34,820 nucleotides of DNA from Pseudomonadota bacterium (GTDB taxonomy: Bacteria > Pseudomonadota > Alphaproteobacteria > Rhizobiales > Xanthobacteraceae). Position numbers and translations under genes: made by a program. The stretch is taken from positions 1-34,820 of the forward strand of contig JAFAFP010000196.1 of assembly GCA_023423415.1 (NCBI GenBank), given 5' to 3'. The notes under the pieces are model-generated. The model had not been told where the DNA came from. It made no database searches and was given only the letters and a program-made list of their open reading frames with translations. This document shows positions 7,615 through 17,346 of the stretch, piece by piece; the stretch's first letter is position 1; each line of letters opens with the position of its first letter.

Positions 7615-10600
7615 ATGCCTAGCTTCTTCATCGACCGGCCCATCTTCGCATGGGTCGTGGCGCTTCTGATTTGTCTAGGGGGCATTCTCGCCGTTCCCAA
7701 TCTGCCGATTGCGCAATATCCGATCATTGCGCCTCCGTCGATATCGCTCAGCACCAGCTATCCGGGCGCTTCGCCGGAAAACATCTATAACAGCGTCACG
7801 CGCATCATTGAGGAAGAGCTCAACGGCGCGAGCGGCATCCTGAACTTCGAATCGACCAGTGACTCACTCGGTCAGGTCGAGATCATCGCGAACTTCCAGC
7901 CCGGCACGAATACGGAGAGTGCCTCGGTCGAGGTCCAGAATCGTCTCAAGCGCGTCGAGGCGCGGTTGCCGCGCGCGGTGATGCAGCAGGGCATCCTCGT
8001 CGAGGAGGCCTCGAGTGCGGTCCTCCAGATCATCACCCTTCGCTCGACCGACGGCAGCCTCGACGAGATCGGGCTCGGCGATTACATGATGCGCAATATC
8101 GAAGGCGAGCTGCGCAGGATACCAGGTGTCGGCCGCGTTACGCTCTACTCAACAGAGCGCGCGCTGCGCGTCTGGATCGATCCGAACAAGCTCGTTGGTT
8201 TCAACCTGACCGCCGATGACGTGAACAAGGCGATCACGGCACAAAATGCGCAGGTCGCCTCCGGTGCGATTGGCGCAGAACCGAGCAGCACAGGCCAGCC
8301 GATTTCCGCCATGGTTCTGGTCAAGGGGCAGCTGCAATCGCCGGGCGAGTTCGGTTCGATCGTCCTGCGCGCCAACACGGACGGGTCAACAGTCCGTCTG
8401 CGCGATGTTGCGCGCATCGAAATCGGCGGTCTGAGCTATCAGTTCAATACGCGCCAGAACGGCGAGGCTATGGCCGGCCTTTCGGTCCTGATGGCGCCGA
8501 CCGGCAATGCTCTCGCCACGGCAACTGCGGTGAAGGCGAAGATGGAGGAACTGTCGAACTTCTTCCCCGCCAATATCAAATACGACATTCCCTATGACAT
8601 CACGCCTGTTGTCGATGCATCGATTCAGAAAGTGCTGATGACGCTGCTTGAAGCAGTCGTGCTCGTCTTTCTGGTGATGCTGCTGTTCCTGCAGAACATC
8701 CGTTACACGATCATCCCGACCATCGTTGTGCCGATTGCGCTGCTCGGTACCTGTACGGTGCTGCTTTTGCTCGGCCTGTCGATCAACATGCTGACATTGT
8801 TCAGCATGGTGCTGGCGATCGGCATCCTGGTCGACGACGCGATTGTCGTGGTTGAAAACGTTGAGCGCATCATGGCCGAGGAGGGGTTGTCACCGAAAGA
8901 GGCGACCCGTAAGGCCATGGGCCAGATCACCGGCGCCATTGTCGGCATCACGCTGGTTCTGGTTTCGGTGTTCATCCCGATGGCGTTCTTTCCGGGATCG
9001 GTCGGCATCATTTACAAGCAGTTTTCTGTCACCATGGTCGCCGCCATTTCGTTCTCAGCGCTGATGGCGCTGTCGCTGACACCGGCCTTGTGCGCGACCA
9101 TTCTGAAACCGATTGCGCCGGGACATCACCATGCCAAGCGCGGCTTCTTTGGCTGGTTCAACCGCAGAATGGATTCGGCGCGTGACGGCTATCGTGGCGT
9201 GGTTCAGTGGTCTCTCGCGCGCGCCGGTCGCCTGATGCTGGTCTATTTCGTGCTTCTGATCGGCGTCGGCTGGGCGCTGGTTCGTCTGCCGGGCGGCTTC
9301 TTGCCGGTGGACGACCAGGGGTTCATCACGGTCGACGTTCAGGCGCCTCCGGAAGCATCGTACAATCGTACGCTCAGTGCAGTGAAGGAGACCGAGGACT
9401 ATCTCCTGAAACGGGATGGTGTCGACAAGGTCACCTTCCTCACCGGCTTCAGCTTCCTGGGTCAGGGCATCAATACCGCGCAGGCGTTCATCACGTTGAA
9501 GAACTGGTCGGAGCGTGGGTCCGACTCTTCCGCCGCAGCGATCGTTGCGGATGCCAACGACAAGCTCGGCAAGTCCGTTCGCGACGCGAAAATCTCTGCG
9601 CTTGAACCGCCGCCGATCGACAATCTCGGCAACTCCTCCGGTTTCAGCTTCCGTCTGCAGGATCGCGGTCAGAAGGGCTATGCGGAATTGATGGGAGCGA
9701 AGGACCAGCTCATTGCCGCAGCAAACAAGAGCCCGATCCTACAGAATGTCTATGTCGAGGGCCTTTCTCCAGCTCCGCAAATCGAGCTGAATATTGATCG
9801 CGAAAAGGCTGCGGCGTTCGGCGTGACGTTCGAAGAGATCAACAACACGATCTCCACCAATCTCGGGTCGGCCTATATCAACGACTTTCCGAACCGCGGA
9901 CGTATGCAGCGTGTGATCGTACAAAGCGATCGTACGGCACGCATGCAGCCTGATGAGATCCTCACCTATAACGTGCGCAATGGCAGCGGGCGGCTAGTTC
10001 CGCTGTCATCATTTGCAACGGTGAGCTGGAGCGTCGGCCCGGCGCAGATCGTCGGCTTCAATTATTATCCATCGGTGCGTATCAGCGGCGAGGCGCGTGA
10101 CGGCTTCACGTCTGGCGACGCCATTGCGGAAATGGAGCGTCTGGCTGGGCAGTTGCCGCGCGGCTTCGGCTTCGAGTGGACGGGACAATCGCTGCAGGAG
10201 AAGCTGTCGGGTTCGCAGGCGCCATTCCTCCTCGCTTTGTCCGCGCTTCTGGTCTTTCTCGTGCTTGCTGCTCTCTACGAGAGCTGGACGATCCCGATTG
10301 CGGTGCTGCTGACGGTGCCGCTCGGCATCTTCGGCGCGGTGCTTGCGGCCATGATGCGCGGGCTCCCGAACGATGTCTATTTCACTGTGGGGCTGATCAC
10401 CATTATCGGACTTGCGGCGAAGGACGGCATTCTGATCATCGAGTTCGCCAAGTCACTGCGGGAGCAGGGCAAGTCCTTGAAAGAGGCGACGCTGGAAGCC
10501 TGTCACCTGCGTTTCCGGCCGATCCTGATGACGGGCCTCGCCTTCTGCTGCGGCGTCGCTCCAATGGTGATTGCTGCCGGCGCAAGCGCGAAAAGCCAGC

Positions 10601-10785
10601 AGGCTTTGGGTTCGGTGGTCATGGGCGGCATGATCGCGGTGGTCATCCTCGCCTTGCTCATGGTGCCGGTCTTCTTCGTCGTTGTTCAGCGGGCGTTTTC
10701 TCGGCGCCAAACTGATGAAGAGATTGAGCTGGCTGCAGAGGAAGGTGAATTTGCCGATAGCGCGAAACCGCAACCTGTGCCGTGA
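7615..10785 (+). CDS. RND multidrug efflux transporter (AcrB/MexB, HAE1 family)
   Basis: A 1056-residue inner-membrane proton-drug antiporter of full family length. It opens with the classic FFIDRPIFAWVVAL. It has the TM4 proton-relay pair Asp407-Asp408 (GILVDDAIVVVENVER) and the TM10 Lys936 (LAAKDGILIIEFAKS). Two large periplasmic loops contain porter motifs such as YPGASPENI and GVGRVTLY. It is translationally close to the adaptor gene (12 bases). No outer-membrane factor gene follows, so the complete pump must recruit a TolC/OprM-type channel encoded elsewhere. The substrate range is not readable from sequence. Confidence 0.96.
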   Translation: MPSFFIDRPIFAWVVALLICLGGILAVPNLPIAQYPIIAPPSISLSTSYPGASPENIYNSVTRIIEEELNGASGILNFESTSDSLGQVEIIANFQPGTNTESASVEVQNRLKRVEARLPRAVMQQGILVEEASSAVLQIITLRSTDGSLDEIGLGDYMMRNIEGELRRIPGVGRVTLYSTERALRVWIDPNKLVGFNLTADDVNKAITAQNAQVASGAIGAEPSSTGQPISAMVLVKGQLQSPGEFGSIVLRANTDGSTVRLRDVARIEIGGLSYQFNTRQNGEAMAGLSVLMAPTGNALATATAVKAKMEELSNFFPANIKYDIPYDITPVVDASIQKVLMTLLEAVVLVFLVMLLFLQNIRYTIIPTIVVPIALLGTCTVLLLLGLSINMLTLFSMVLAIGILVDDAIVVVENVERIMAEEGLSPKEATRKAMGQITGAIVGITLVLVSVFIPMAFFPGSVGIIYKQFSVTMVAAISFSALMALSLTPALCATILKPIAPGHHHAKRGFFGWFNRRMDSARDGYRGVVQWSLARAGRLMLVYFVLLIGVGWALVRLPGGFLPVDDQGFITVDVQAPPEASYNRTLSAVKETEDYLLKRDGVDKVTFLTGFSFLGQGINTAQAFITLKNWSERGSDSSAAAIVADANDKLGKSVRDAKISALEPPPIDNLGNSSGFSFRLQDRGQKGYAELMGAKDQLIAAANKSPILQNVYVEGLSPAPQIELNIDREKAAAFGVTFEEINNTISTNLGSAYINDFPNRGRMQRVIVQSDRTARMQPDEILTYNVRNGSGRLVPLSSFATVSWSVGPAQIVGFNYYPSVRISGEARDGFTSGDAIAEMERLAGQLPRGFGFEWTGQSLQEKLSGSQAPFLLALSALLVFLVLAALYESWTIPIAVLLTVPLGIFGAVLAAMMRGLPNDVYFTVGLITIIGLAAKDGILIIEFAKSLREQGKSLKEATLEACHLRFRPILMTGLAFCCGVAPMVIAAGASAKSQQALGSVVMGGMIAVVILALLMVPVFFVVVQRAFSRRQTDEEIELAAEEGEFADSAKPQPVP

Positions 10786-10858
10786 GCGACTGCGCCGGCT
10801 GCATGTGAATCGGAGTGCTTGTTGACGACGCCGACGATCTCGTCTTGTTAGACCAGAG

Positions 10859-10882
10859 ACGGGAAGCTCGAACGCTTCCTGT
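10859..10882 (+). terminator. Candidate hairpin after the RND operon
   Basis: Arms ACGGGAAGC and GCTTCCTGT flank a TCGAAC loop, giving a 9-bp stem with one G-T pair. No T-run follows, so it is either a weak or Rho-assisted terminator or a leader hairpin for the next gene. Confidence 0.35.
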
Positions 10883-10915
10883 AAGTTCTCAAGGTGCCTG
10901 TACCCGGTCATAAGA

Positions 10916-11920
10916 ATGGAACTCCCACGCGCGATTCGCGAGGCAGTGGATGCGGCGCTAGAGGGCATCTCGCTGGCCGAACTACAAGGCGCTGCGCAGC
11001 GGTTGTCGGAGCGGTACCGCGCCGAGCTACGCGATGGTCGTAAGCATTTGTCCGATGATCTCGCAGCGCGAGCCTACCTTGCCGCGCGCATGCCGGCGAC
11101 TTACGCCGCGATCCATGCAACTTTCGACGCCATTGCGGAGATGCGATCCGATTTTCAGCCGGCCACCATGCTGGATGTCGGAGCGGGGCCAGCTACGGGC
11201 GTGTTTGCTGCGAATGATTGCTGGCCGGAGATCGCCGCAGCGACATTGATCGAGAATTCGGGGGCGATCCGCAGCTTTGGCGAAAGGCTGCTGGCTGCTG
11301 GCAGCATCGAGAAGACGCAATGGCTCGCGCATGATCTCGTAACGTTGCCCGCTTTGACCCAGCGATACGATCTCGTTCTGCTGGCCTATGTGCTGGACGA
11401 ATTGCCGCCGGCAGCGATACCGGCGCTCATCAAATGTCTTTGGGATGCCTCGGGTGACATGCTGGTCGTCGTTGAGCCAGGCACGCCGGCCGGCTGGTCG
11501 CGCATATTATCTGTTCGGCAGGAGCTGATAGTTGCCGGCGCGCATCTCGTTGCACCCTGTCCGCATGCACTGGCCTGTCCATTGGTGGAGCCCGATTGGT
11601 GCCATTTTTCCCGCCGGGTCGCGCGCTCGCGGATGCACAGGCAGGTGAAGTCAGCCGACGTGCCCTGGGAAGATGAGAAGTTCGTCTATATCGCTGCGTC
11701 TCGTAAGCCAGGCGTGCCCGTTGCGGCTCGCGTGATTGCGCCGCCGGTCCTCCGTGGTGGAACCGCATCGTTGAAACTCTGTGAAGGCGACGGCCATGCA
11801 GCCCAGCGCCTGCTGTCGCGGCGGGATGGGGCGGCCTTCCGGCAGGCGCGCAGACTTGCCTGGGGCGATGCGATAGGGCCTGATGCCATAATCCCTGCAG
11901 ATTCCACTGCTTCTTCCTGA
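10916..11920 (+). CDS. Rsm22-like small-ribosomal-subunit methyltransferase family protein
   Basis: A 334-residue class I AdoMet-binding protein of the Rsm22/METTL17 family, which acts in assembly of the (mitochondrial-type) small ribosomal subunit. The AdoMet glycine motif is MLDVGAGPATG (85-95), followed by a Tyr/Asp-rich region LLAYVLDELP and VVVEPGTPAGW. The C-terminal half contains CPHALACPLVEPDWCHF with Cys215, Cys221 and Cys229 (C-x5-C-x7-C), and a fourth Cys at 289 (LKLCEGDG). This matches the four-cysteine Fe-S pattern described for METTL17. Whether the bacterial protein methylates RNA is not settled. The start codon has only a weak ribosome-binding site. Confidence 0.82.
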   Translation: MELPRAIREAVDAALEGISLAELQGAAQRLSERYRAELRDGRKHLSDDLAARAYLAARMPATYAAIHATFDAIAEMRSDFQPATMLDVGAGPATGVFAANDCWPEIAAATLIENSGAIRSFGERLLAAGSIEKTQWLAHDLVTLPALTQRYDLVLLAYVLDELPPAAIPALIKCLWDASGDMLVVVEPGTPAGWSRILSVRQELIVAGAHLVAPCPHALACPLVEPDWCHFSRRVARSRMHRQVKSADVPWEDEKFVYIAASRKPGVPVAARVIAPPVLRGGTASLKLCEGDGHAAQRLLSRRDGAAFRQARRLAWGDAIGPDAIIPADSTASS

Positions 11921-11996
11921 AATCGTCACACTGCGGCTTCCGCACCTCCTTGACAGGAACTTTCGCGGGCGGGAGATCGGTTCCACGGAAGGCCCC

Positions 11997-14456
11997 ATGT
12001 CGATTCGTATTCGCTGCCGCGGCGCAATCGCCGCATTGCTGATTGCTGCTGCAACAATTGCGGTCCCGCTGCCGGGTCTTGCGCAAGCCCCCGCTGCCCC
12101 CGCTGCAACGCCTGCCCTCCCAAGCGATGAAAATAGTGGGAACGGCGCCTCCCGGGCCGCCGAAGCTATTGAGCCGCTACGGGGCAATGTCGAGAAGATC
12201 GAGAAATCGCTTCAGGGGGGCGACCTCACGGACGCAGCGCTGTTGGAGAATCGCGGCAGCCTGGAACCTCTCCGGGGTGAGCTGCGCGAAATCATTGACG
12301 CTCTCGAGCGCCGCCTCGCCGATGTCGATACCCGGCTGAAACAGATCGGCCAGCCGCCTGCTGCGGATGCGCCGCCCGAAGAAGCCGGTCTTGCCGCCGA
12401 GCGTATTCGGCTCAACGAGCGGCGTGCATCGTTGGATGGCGCGCTCAAGCAAGCGCGCCTCTTGATGTTGCGTGCCGACGATTTGAGCGAACGGATAACA
12501 GACAGACGCCGCGCCCTGTTCACCCAGGAACTGTTTGGCCGGACATCGAGCGCTCTGGATCCGAGTTTCTGGGTGCAGGCTTCGCACGCTGTGCCGGATG
12601 GATTGCGTGGCGTGATGCTGCTCGGGCAGGGCTGGCTGGATCACCTGCGTGCATCGGCTACCAGCGGCACGATCGCGGCTGCAGGGCTGGCTCTGTTTGT
12701 ATTTTTTGCGGGCGTTGGTTTGTTTTTGCGTTGGCTCAGCCGACGGGACTTCCGGCCGAGAGAGCTCGGCACCCGTTTCGCCAAGTCCTTCTTTGCAATC
12801 ATGTCGCTCGTGCGCATCACGCTCACGGCTCCGGCTGTAATCGCCGTGGCGGTGTTGATTCTCGATGCCTTCGGCTTGATGCCCGATCGTATCAGGGCGG
12901 TCGGTTTCGGGCTTGCGGCTGCGGTCGGCGTTGCACGCTTTGGGCGTGGCGTAGCGGTCGGCTTGTTTGCGGCAGATGACCCCGATCGCCGATTGCTTGC
13001 GGTGCGCGATGAATCGGCGCGCGAGATGTCCACAACGGTCATCTGGGCTGCCCGAATTCTTGGCGTTGTCGTTTTCATCAATCTCCTTCAGCGCGCCGTT
13101 ATCGCGCCTCTGTCGTTGACCGTCGCCACCAGTGCGATCTTTTCTGCGATCATTGCTGTCTTGCTCGGCCAGTTCCTGTTCCGTCGGGGACGAAGCGAGA
13201 CGTCCGATGACGACGCTGCGGGCATGGGTTGGCTGCGAACCGCCGGATGGCTGCTTGTGGTTGGCATCGTGGCGGCTTTGCTCACCGGCTTTATCGGTTT
13301 TGCCGCGTTTTTGGCCGGCCGCTTTCTTGTGGCGCTCGGACTGATCGGTGCGCTCTATATCGTCCTCGTCTTCATCGACGCCTTGTTCACCGAGGTGTTG
13401 ACGGCATCGACCCCGCGTGGCCGTGCTGTCGCTCATTTCTTTGGCCTCAATCCGCGCTCGATCGAATTGATTGGCGCGCTACTCTCGGCAGCAATTCGCT
13501 TGATCTTGATTTTGATTGTGTTGCTGCCGCTCCTTGGGCCGTGGGGTGTTTTTGCTGCTGATTTTCTGAGCGTGATACGTGACGCGACCTTCGGCTTCCG
13601 TATCGGCGATGTTACGATTTCGCTTACGACGGTGTTCGGCGCATTTGCGATCGTGGTCATCGGCATTCTGGTGACCCGCGCGGTGCAGCGCTGGCTCGAC
13701 ACAAGCTTCCTGCCGCGCACCGCGCTCGACTCAAGCCTGCAGAACTCGGTTTCCACCATCTTCAGCTATGTGGGCGTGATCATCGCCATCTCGCTGGCGA
13801 TGGCGCAGCTTGGAGTCGATTTCCAGAAGATCACGCTGGTCGCCGGTGCACTGTCGATCGGTATCGGTTTCGGTCTGCAATCGGTGGTGTCGAATTTCGT
13901 CTCCGGCCTGATCCTGTTGGCCGAGCGGCCGATCCGGGTTGGCGACGTGATCAATGTCAAAGGCGAGGAGGGGCGGGTGCGGCGTATCCATGTGCGGGCG
14001 ACGGAGATCGAAACCGGAGACCGCGCCAGCGTCATCATCCCCAATTCCGAACTGATCACGCAGGTTGTCAAAAATCGCACCCATACCGACACCTTCGCGC
14101 GTGTGTCGGTGGCGGTCGGAGTCGCCTATGGCAGCGATGTCGCGAAGGTGCGCGATATTCTGATGGGGATCGCGACGGCGCATCCGCACGTGATGCAAAG
14201 CCCGGCGCCGACGGTGTTCCTGACCGGGTTCGGCGACAGCGCGATCAATTTCGAGCTGGGTTGGGTCGTGCGCAATCTCGGCGACGGAGCCGGCATCAAG
14301 AGCGATATCTGCTTCTCGATCCTCGAAAAGTTCCATGCCGAAGGAATCGAGATTCCCTATCCGAGGCGTGACATCCATATTCAGGGTCTCGGTGCAATTG
14401 AGCCCAAACCGGAAGTCGAGTTTCCCGTTGCCCCAAAAAAGCCGAAACCGGCGTGA
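11997..14456 (+). CDS. Large mechanosensitive channel, DUF3772-MscS family
   Basis: An 819-residue inner-membrane protein. An N-terminal signal peptide (to about 30, ending GLAQA) is followed by an Ala/Pro linker. A periplasmic helical DUF3772-like region covers about 40-200 (repeated LRGEL/LERRLADVDTRLKQIG-type segments). About nine to eleven membrane segments follow. The MscS core has the pore helix ALSIGIGFGLQSVVSNFVSG (about 616-635), the conserved AERPIRVGD after it, and the beta domain ending in IPYPRRDI. It opens under membrane tension to release osmolytes on hypo-osmotic shock. The ATG at 11997 has GGAAGG (11987-11992) close upstream. It probably shares a transcript with the methyltransferase 76 bases upstream. 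Confidence 0.92.
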   Translation: MSIRIRCRGAIAALLIAAATIAVPLPGLAQAPAAPAATPALPSDENSGNGASRAAEAIEPLRGNVEKIEKSLQGGDLTDAALLENRGSLEPLRGELREIIDALERRLADVDTRLKQIGQPPAADAPPEEAGLAAERIRLNERRASLDGALKQARLLMLRADDLSERITDRRRALFTQELFGRTSSALDPSFWVQASHAVPDGLRGVMLLGQGWLDHLRASATSGTIAAAGLALFVFFAGVGLFLRWLSRRDFRPRELGTRFAKSFFAIMSLVRITLTAPAVIAVAVLILDAFGLMPDRIRAVGFGLAAAVGVARFGRGVAVGLFAADDPDRRLLAVRDESAREMSTTVIWAARILGVVVFINLLQRAVIAPLSLTVATSAIFSAIIAVLLGQFLFRRGRSETSDDDAAGMGWLRTAGWLLVVGIVAALLTGFIGFAAFLAGRFLVALGLIGALYIVLVFIDALFTEVLTASTPRGRAVAHFFGLNPRSIELIGALLSAAIRLILILIVLLPLLGPWGVFAADFLSVIRDATFGFRIGDVTISLTTVFGAFAIVVIGILVTRAVQRWLDTSFLPRTALDSSLQNSVSTIFSYVGVIIAISLAMAQLGVDFQKITLVAGALSIGIGFGLQSVVSNFVSGLILLAERPIRVGDVINVKGEEGRVRRIHVRATEIETGDRASVIIPNSELITQVVKNRTHTDTFARVSVAVGVAYGSDVAKVRDILMGIATAHPHVMQSPAPTVFLTGFGDSAINFELGWVVRNLGDGAGIKSDICFSILEKFHAEGIEIPYPRRDIHIQGLGAIEPKPEVEFPVAPKKPKPA

Positions 14457-14534
14457 TTTTGGCGACATAACGCGCTCTTTACGTTTCAGTCACCATTTTG
14501 CGGCCAATTCGGACGTCTGTGGGGGTTCGCCAGA

Positions 14535-15080
14535 ATGCTGCGCCGTCCGAGTTATGCCGTGGTCGCCGGGGGGCTTTGTTTGGCCGCGTCGTTCATACTG
14601 GCTGGTTGCGCGACCGAGCCGCCGCCGTCGCAGCCGACATTTTATCAAAGCATGGCGAAGGAAGGTGCGCAGCTCGATCCGCAGGCCGCAGCCTCGATGA
14701 TCTCCGGCTACCGCCGCAACAACATGCTGGGCGATGTCACGATCGATCCGCAGCTGATGCGGATGGCGGAGGAGCAGGCGCGTGCCATGGCGACGCGCGA
14801 CAAGCTGGATCACAACGTGGCCGGCAATTTCAAGGACCGGTTGCGCCGCTCCGGCTATCGCGCCCAGACAGGAGCCGAGAATATCGGGGCCGGCTATCAC
14901 ACCCTGGCGGAAGCATTCTCCGGCTGGCGCGACTCGCCCGGTCACAAGGCCAATATGCTGCTGCGCGGCGCGACGCATATGGGCATCGCCGCCGTCTACG
15001 TGCCGAACACGAAATACAAAGTATTCTGGGCGCTGATACTGGCTGCCCCAGACGATCGCCGTGCGGAAGCGACACAGTAG
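14535..15080 (+). CDS. CAP/SCP-domain lipoprotein
   Basis: A 181-residue exported protein. The signal peptide ends in lipobox ILAGC (Cys25), so it is probably membrane-anchored in the periplasm. The CAP domain covers about 50-170. His93 (LDHNVAGNF), Glu115 (GAENIGAG) and His137 (W-RDSPGHKANML) are the conserved cavity residues, and the motif W-x-x-SPGH-x-x-N is clearly present. Bacterial CAP proteins are widespread and poorly characterised; some bind lipids or act at the envelope. It lies 78 bases after the MscS-type gene on the same strand and is convergent with the GNAT gene, with only 9 bases between the stops. Confidence 0.88.
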   Translation: MLRRPSYAVVAGGLCLAASFILAGCATEPPPSQPTFYQSMAKEGAQLDPQAAASMISGYRRNNMLGDVTIDPQLMRMAEEQARAMATRDKLDHNVAGNFKDRLRRSGYRAQTGAENIGAGYHTLAEAFSGWRDSPGHKANMLLRGATHMGIAAVYVPNTKYKVFWALILAAPDDRRAEATQ

Positions 15081-15089
15081 TTGCCGCGG

Positions 15090-15614
15090 CTAAGCGAGAT
15101 TGCGCTGCATGTGAACGGCGTCGTCGTCGTACTTGCTCCGCGCGGACGCCTGCAAGGACGGATCGTCAGTTCTTACGAAGCCCATCCGTTTCCAGAACGG
15201 TTCGCTGCCATTGACGGCAACCAGCGCCATGCGCCGGACTTGGATTTCTGCTGCGGCCTCAAGCAAGCAAGGCAACAGGCCGGCCGCGAGATTCCGTCCC
15301 TGAACGGAAGGATCAAGTGTCAGATCGTGGATGAAGTAATTTGAGGGTGCTTCAGGCAACGTGATGAGAAAGGTATCGAGCGAGGGCGCTACGTCATCCG
15401 TCCAAGGATGCGAGAAGCAATAGCCGTGGATGACCGCGCTGGCATCCGTCAGGGCAAAGCATCCCTGTGGAAATAGGACAAATTTCTCCTCCAGAACCTC
15501 AAGCCGTTCAGGATAGTTGATATGCACCCGGTTCGAGAGCTCACTGACGGCCGGCATGTCCGCCGCCGTCATTGGTCTCCATTCCACGCGCATATTCGTA
15601 TCGGCCATTGCCAT
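15090..15614 (-). CDS. GNAT-family N-acetyltransferase
   Basis: A protein of about 174 residues of the GCN5-related acetyltransferase fold. MRVEWRPMTAADMPAVSEL is a typical first strand and helix. The acetyl-CoA loop is LTLDPSVQGRNLAAGLL (Q-G-R-x-x-A). The C-terminal ALVAVNGSEPFWKRMGF is the usual 'N..A..FYEKLGF' segment. The substrate is unknown; it could be a small molecule or a protein N-terminus. The frame is open back to 15722, but a start near 15614 (or ATGs at 15608 and 15593) is preferred because the fold begins there and the upstream part overlaps the leader of the divergent acyl-CoA synthetase gene. No strong ribosome-binding site decides the start. Confidence 0.82.
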   Translation of the reverse strand: MAMADTNMRVEWRPMTAADMPAVSELSNRVHINYPERLEVLEEKFVLFPQGCFALTDASAVIHGYCFSHPWTDDVAPSLDTFLITLPEAPSNYFIHDLTLDPSVQGRNLAAGLLPCLLEAAAEIQVRRMALVAVNGSEPFWKRMGFVRTDDPSLQASARSKYDDDAVHMQRNLA

Positions 15615-15732
15615 CACCAGTATCTGGACGCGAGGCTCTTGCCCGACTAGCGTGCGCCCGGCAAGTGGCTTCGTACGCGTGCATCGACGAGGCGGAACGC
15701 CGCTCATACGGATGGCGCGCAAGGTTTCTGGA

Positions 15733-17346
15733 ATGCTCCCTCCTATCCACGACTACGAAAAACTGCGCCGTGAGTTCCGCTGGGCGATCCCGGAGCGTTA
15801 CAACATCGGCGTCGATGTTTGCGATCGCTGGGCTGCGCATGACCCGTCGCGGCCTGCGATATTGCATGTGCAGCCGGATGGTGGGATCGACATCGTCAGC
15901 TTTGGCGCGATGAAAGAGGCTTCAGATCGTTTCGCCAATGCCCTGCGTGCGCACGGAATTGGGCGCGGCGACCGTGTCGCGATTCTCCTGCCGCAAACTC
16001 CGGAAGCCGTGGTAGCTCATATTGCGACCTACAAGCTGGCGGCCATTGCGTTGCCGCTGTCGCTTCTGTTCGGGCCTGATTCACTCACTTATCGCCTGCA
16101 GAATTCAGGCGCAAAGGCGATCGTCACCAACAAGCAAGGACTGGAAAAGCTTGCCGGCGTTGGTGACACGGCATTGAAACTGATCGTTTCGACCGATGGC
16201 ATCGCCGACGGAGCATTGAGCTTTCAGGGGCTGCTGCAAGCGGCGTCGGATGCGTTCGTGCCGGAAGACACATTCGCCAACGATCCGGCGATGATGATCT
16301 ACACCTCCGGGACAACCGGGCAGCCCAAAGGCGCGCTGCACGCGCATCGCGTGTTGCTTGGCCATCTGCCTGGCTTTGAACTGCCGCATGCCGGGTTTCC
16401 GCAGGCAGGCGATCTGTTCTGGACTCCGGCGGACTGGGCATGGGCTGGCGGCTTGCTCAATGCCTTGCTGCCCGCGCTGCATCACGGTGTACCGGTGGTG
16501 GCGCGGCGCTTTGACAAATTCGCGCCAGACGAAGCTTATGCGTTGATGGCGAAGACCGGCATTCGCAACGCGTTCATTCCGCCGACCGCCTTGCGTATGC
16601 TGCGCATGGCGCCGCTGCCGCGGGCTCAATTCGATTTGCAACTTCGCGGCATCAGCTCAGCTGGCGAAACGCTGGGTGCTGAGACCTTCGCGTGGGGCAA
16701 AGAGGCGTTCGGTCTCACCGTCAACGAAATGTACGGTCAGACCGAATGCAATCTCGTCCTGGCCTCGAGTGACCAGCTTGGCGTGTCGCGCGCGGGTGCG
16801 ATCGGCAAGCCTGTTCCGGGTCACGACGTTGCCGTCATCGACGCCGAAGGTCAAATTCTCAAGCCAGACGAGATCGGACAGATCGCCGTGCGCCGTCCCA
16901 GTCCGGTGATGTTTCTTGAATACTGGGGCGATGCGGAAGCAACGCGGGACAAGTTCATCGGCGACTGGATGACGACGGGCGATCAGTGCGTCGTCGATGA
17001 CGACGGCTATTTCCATTTCATTGGTCGCAACGATGACGTGATCACTTCCGCGAGTTTCCGGATCGGTCCTGGCGAGATCGAGGACTGTCTGCTTCGTCAC
17101 CCGGCGGTCGCACTCGCTGCTGCGGTCGGCAAGCCGGATCCGATCCGCACCGAGATCGTGAAAGCCTTCGTTGTCCTGAAGGGCGACGTCGAGACGCCAC
17201 GCGATGTACTCGCCTCGGAATTGCAAGGGTTCGTCAGAACGCAGTTGTCGGCGCATGAATATCCGCGCGAAATCGATTTCATCGACGAAATGCCGATGAC
17301 CACGACCGGGAAGATTATTCGGCGTATCCTGCGAGAACGCGCCTAG
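15733..17346 (+). CDS. AMP-forming acyl-CoA synthetase (acetyl-/medium-chain type)
   Basis: A 537-residue adenylate-forming enzyme that activates a carboxylic acid to its CoA thioester via an acyl-AMP. Seen: the phosphate-binding loop YTSGTTGQPKGALHAH, the adenine motif NEMYGQTECN, the ribose-binding TGDQCVVDDDGYFHFIGRNDDVI, and the C-terminal catalytic Lys in TTGKIIRRILRE. It is closest in style to short/medium-chain AcsA-like synthetases. The frame is open upstream, but ATG 15733 is chosen for its AAGG (15721-15724) and because RWAIPERYNIGVDVCDRWA is the usual N-terminus; 15712 is an alternative. Its stop shares the tetranucleotide CTAG (17343-17346) with the stop of the convergent flippase gene. 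Confidence 0.92.
   Translation: MLPPIHDYEKLRREFRWAIPERYNIGVDVCDRWAAHDPSRPAILHVQPDGGIDIVSFGAMKEASDRFANALRAHGIGRGDRVAILLPQTPEAVVAHIATYKLAAIALPLSLLFGPDSLTYRLQNSGAKAIVTNKQGLEKLAGVGDTALKLIVSTDGIADGALSFQGLLQAASDAFVPEDTFANDPAMMIYTSGTTGQPKGALHAHRVLLGHLPGFELPHAGFPQAGDLFWTPADWAWAGGLLNALLPALHHGVPVVARRFDKFAPDEAYALMAKTGIRNAFIPPTALRMLRMAPLPRAQFDLQLRGISSAGETLGAETFAWGKEAFGLTVNEMYGQTECNLVLASSDQLGVSRAGAIGKPVPGHDVAVIDAEGQILKPDEIGQIAVRRPSPVMFLEYWGDAEATRDKFIGDWMTTGDQCVVDDDGYFHFIGRNDDVITSASFRIGPGEIEDCLLRHPAVALAAAVGKPDPIRTEIVKAFVVLKGDVETPRDVLASELQGFVRTQLSAHEYPREIDFIDEMPMTTTGKIIRRILRERA

Noticed and set aside
12177..13436. 419-codon minus-strand open frame opposite the MscS-type channel
   Set aside because: Gln/Arg-rich composition, no family similarity, and fully overlaps a strongly supported gene.
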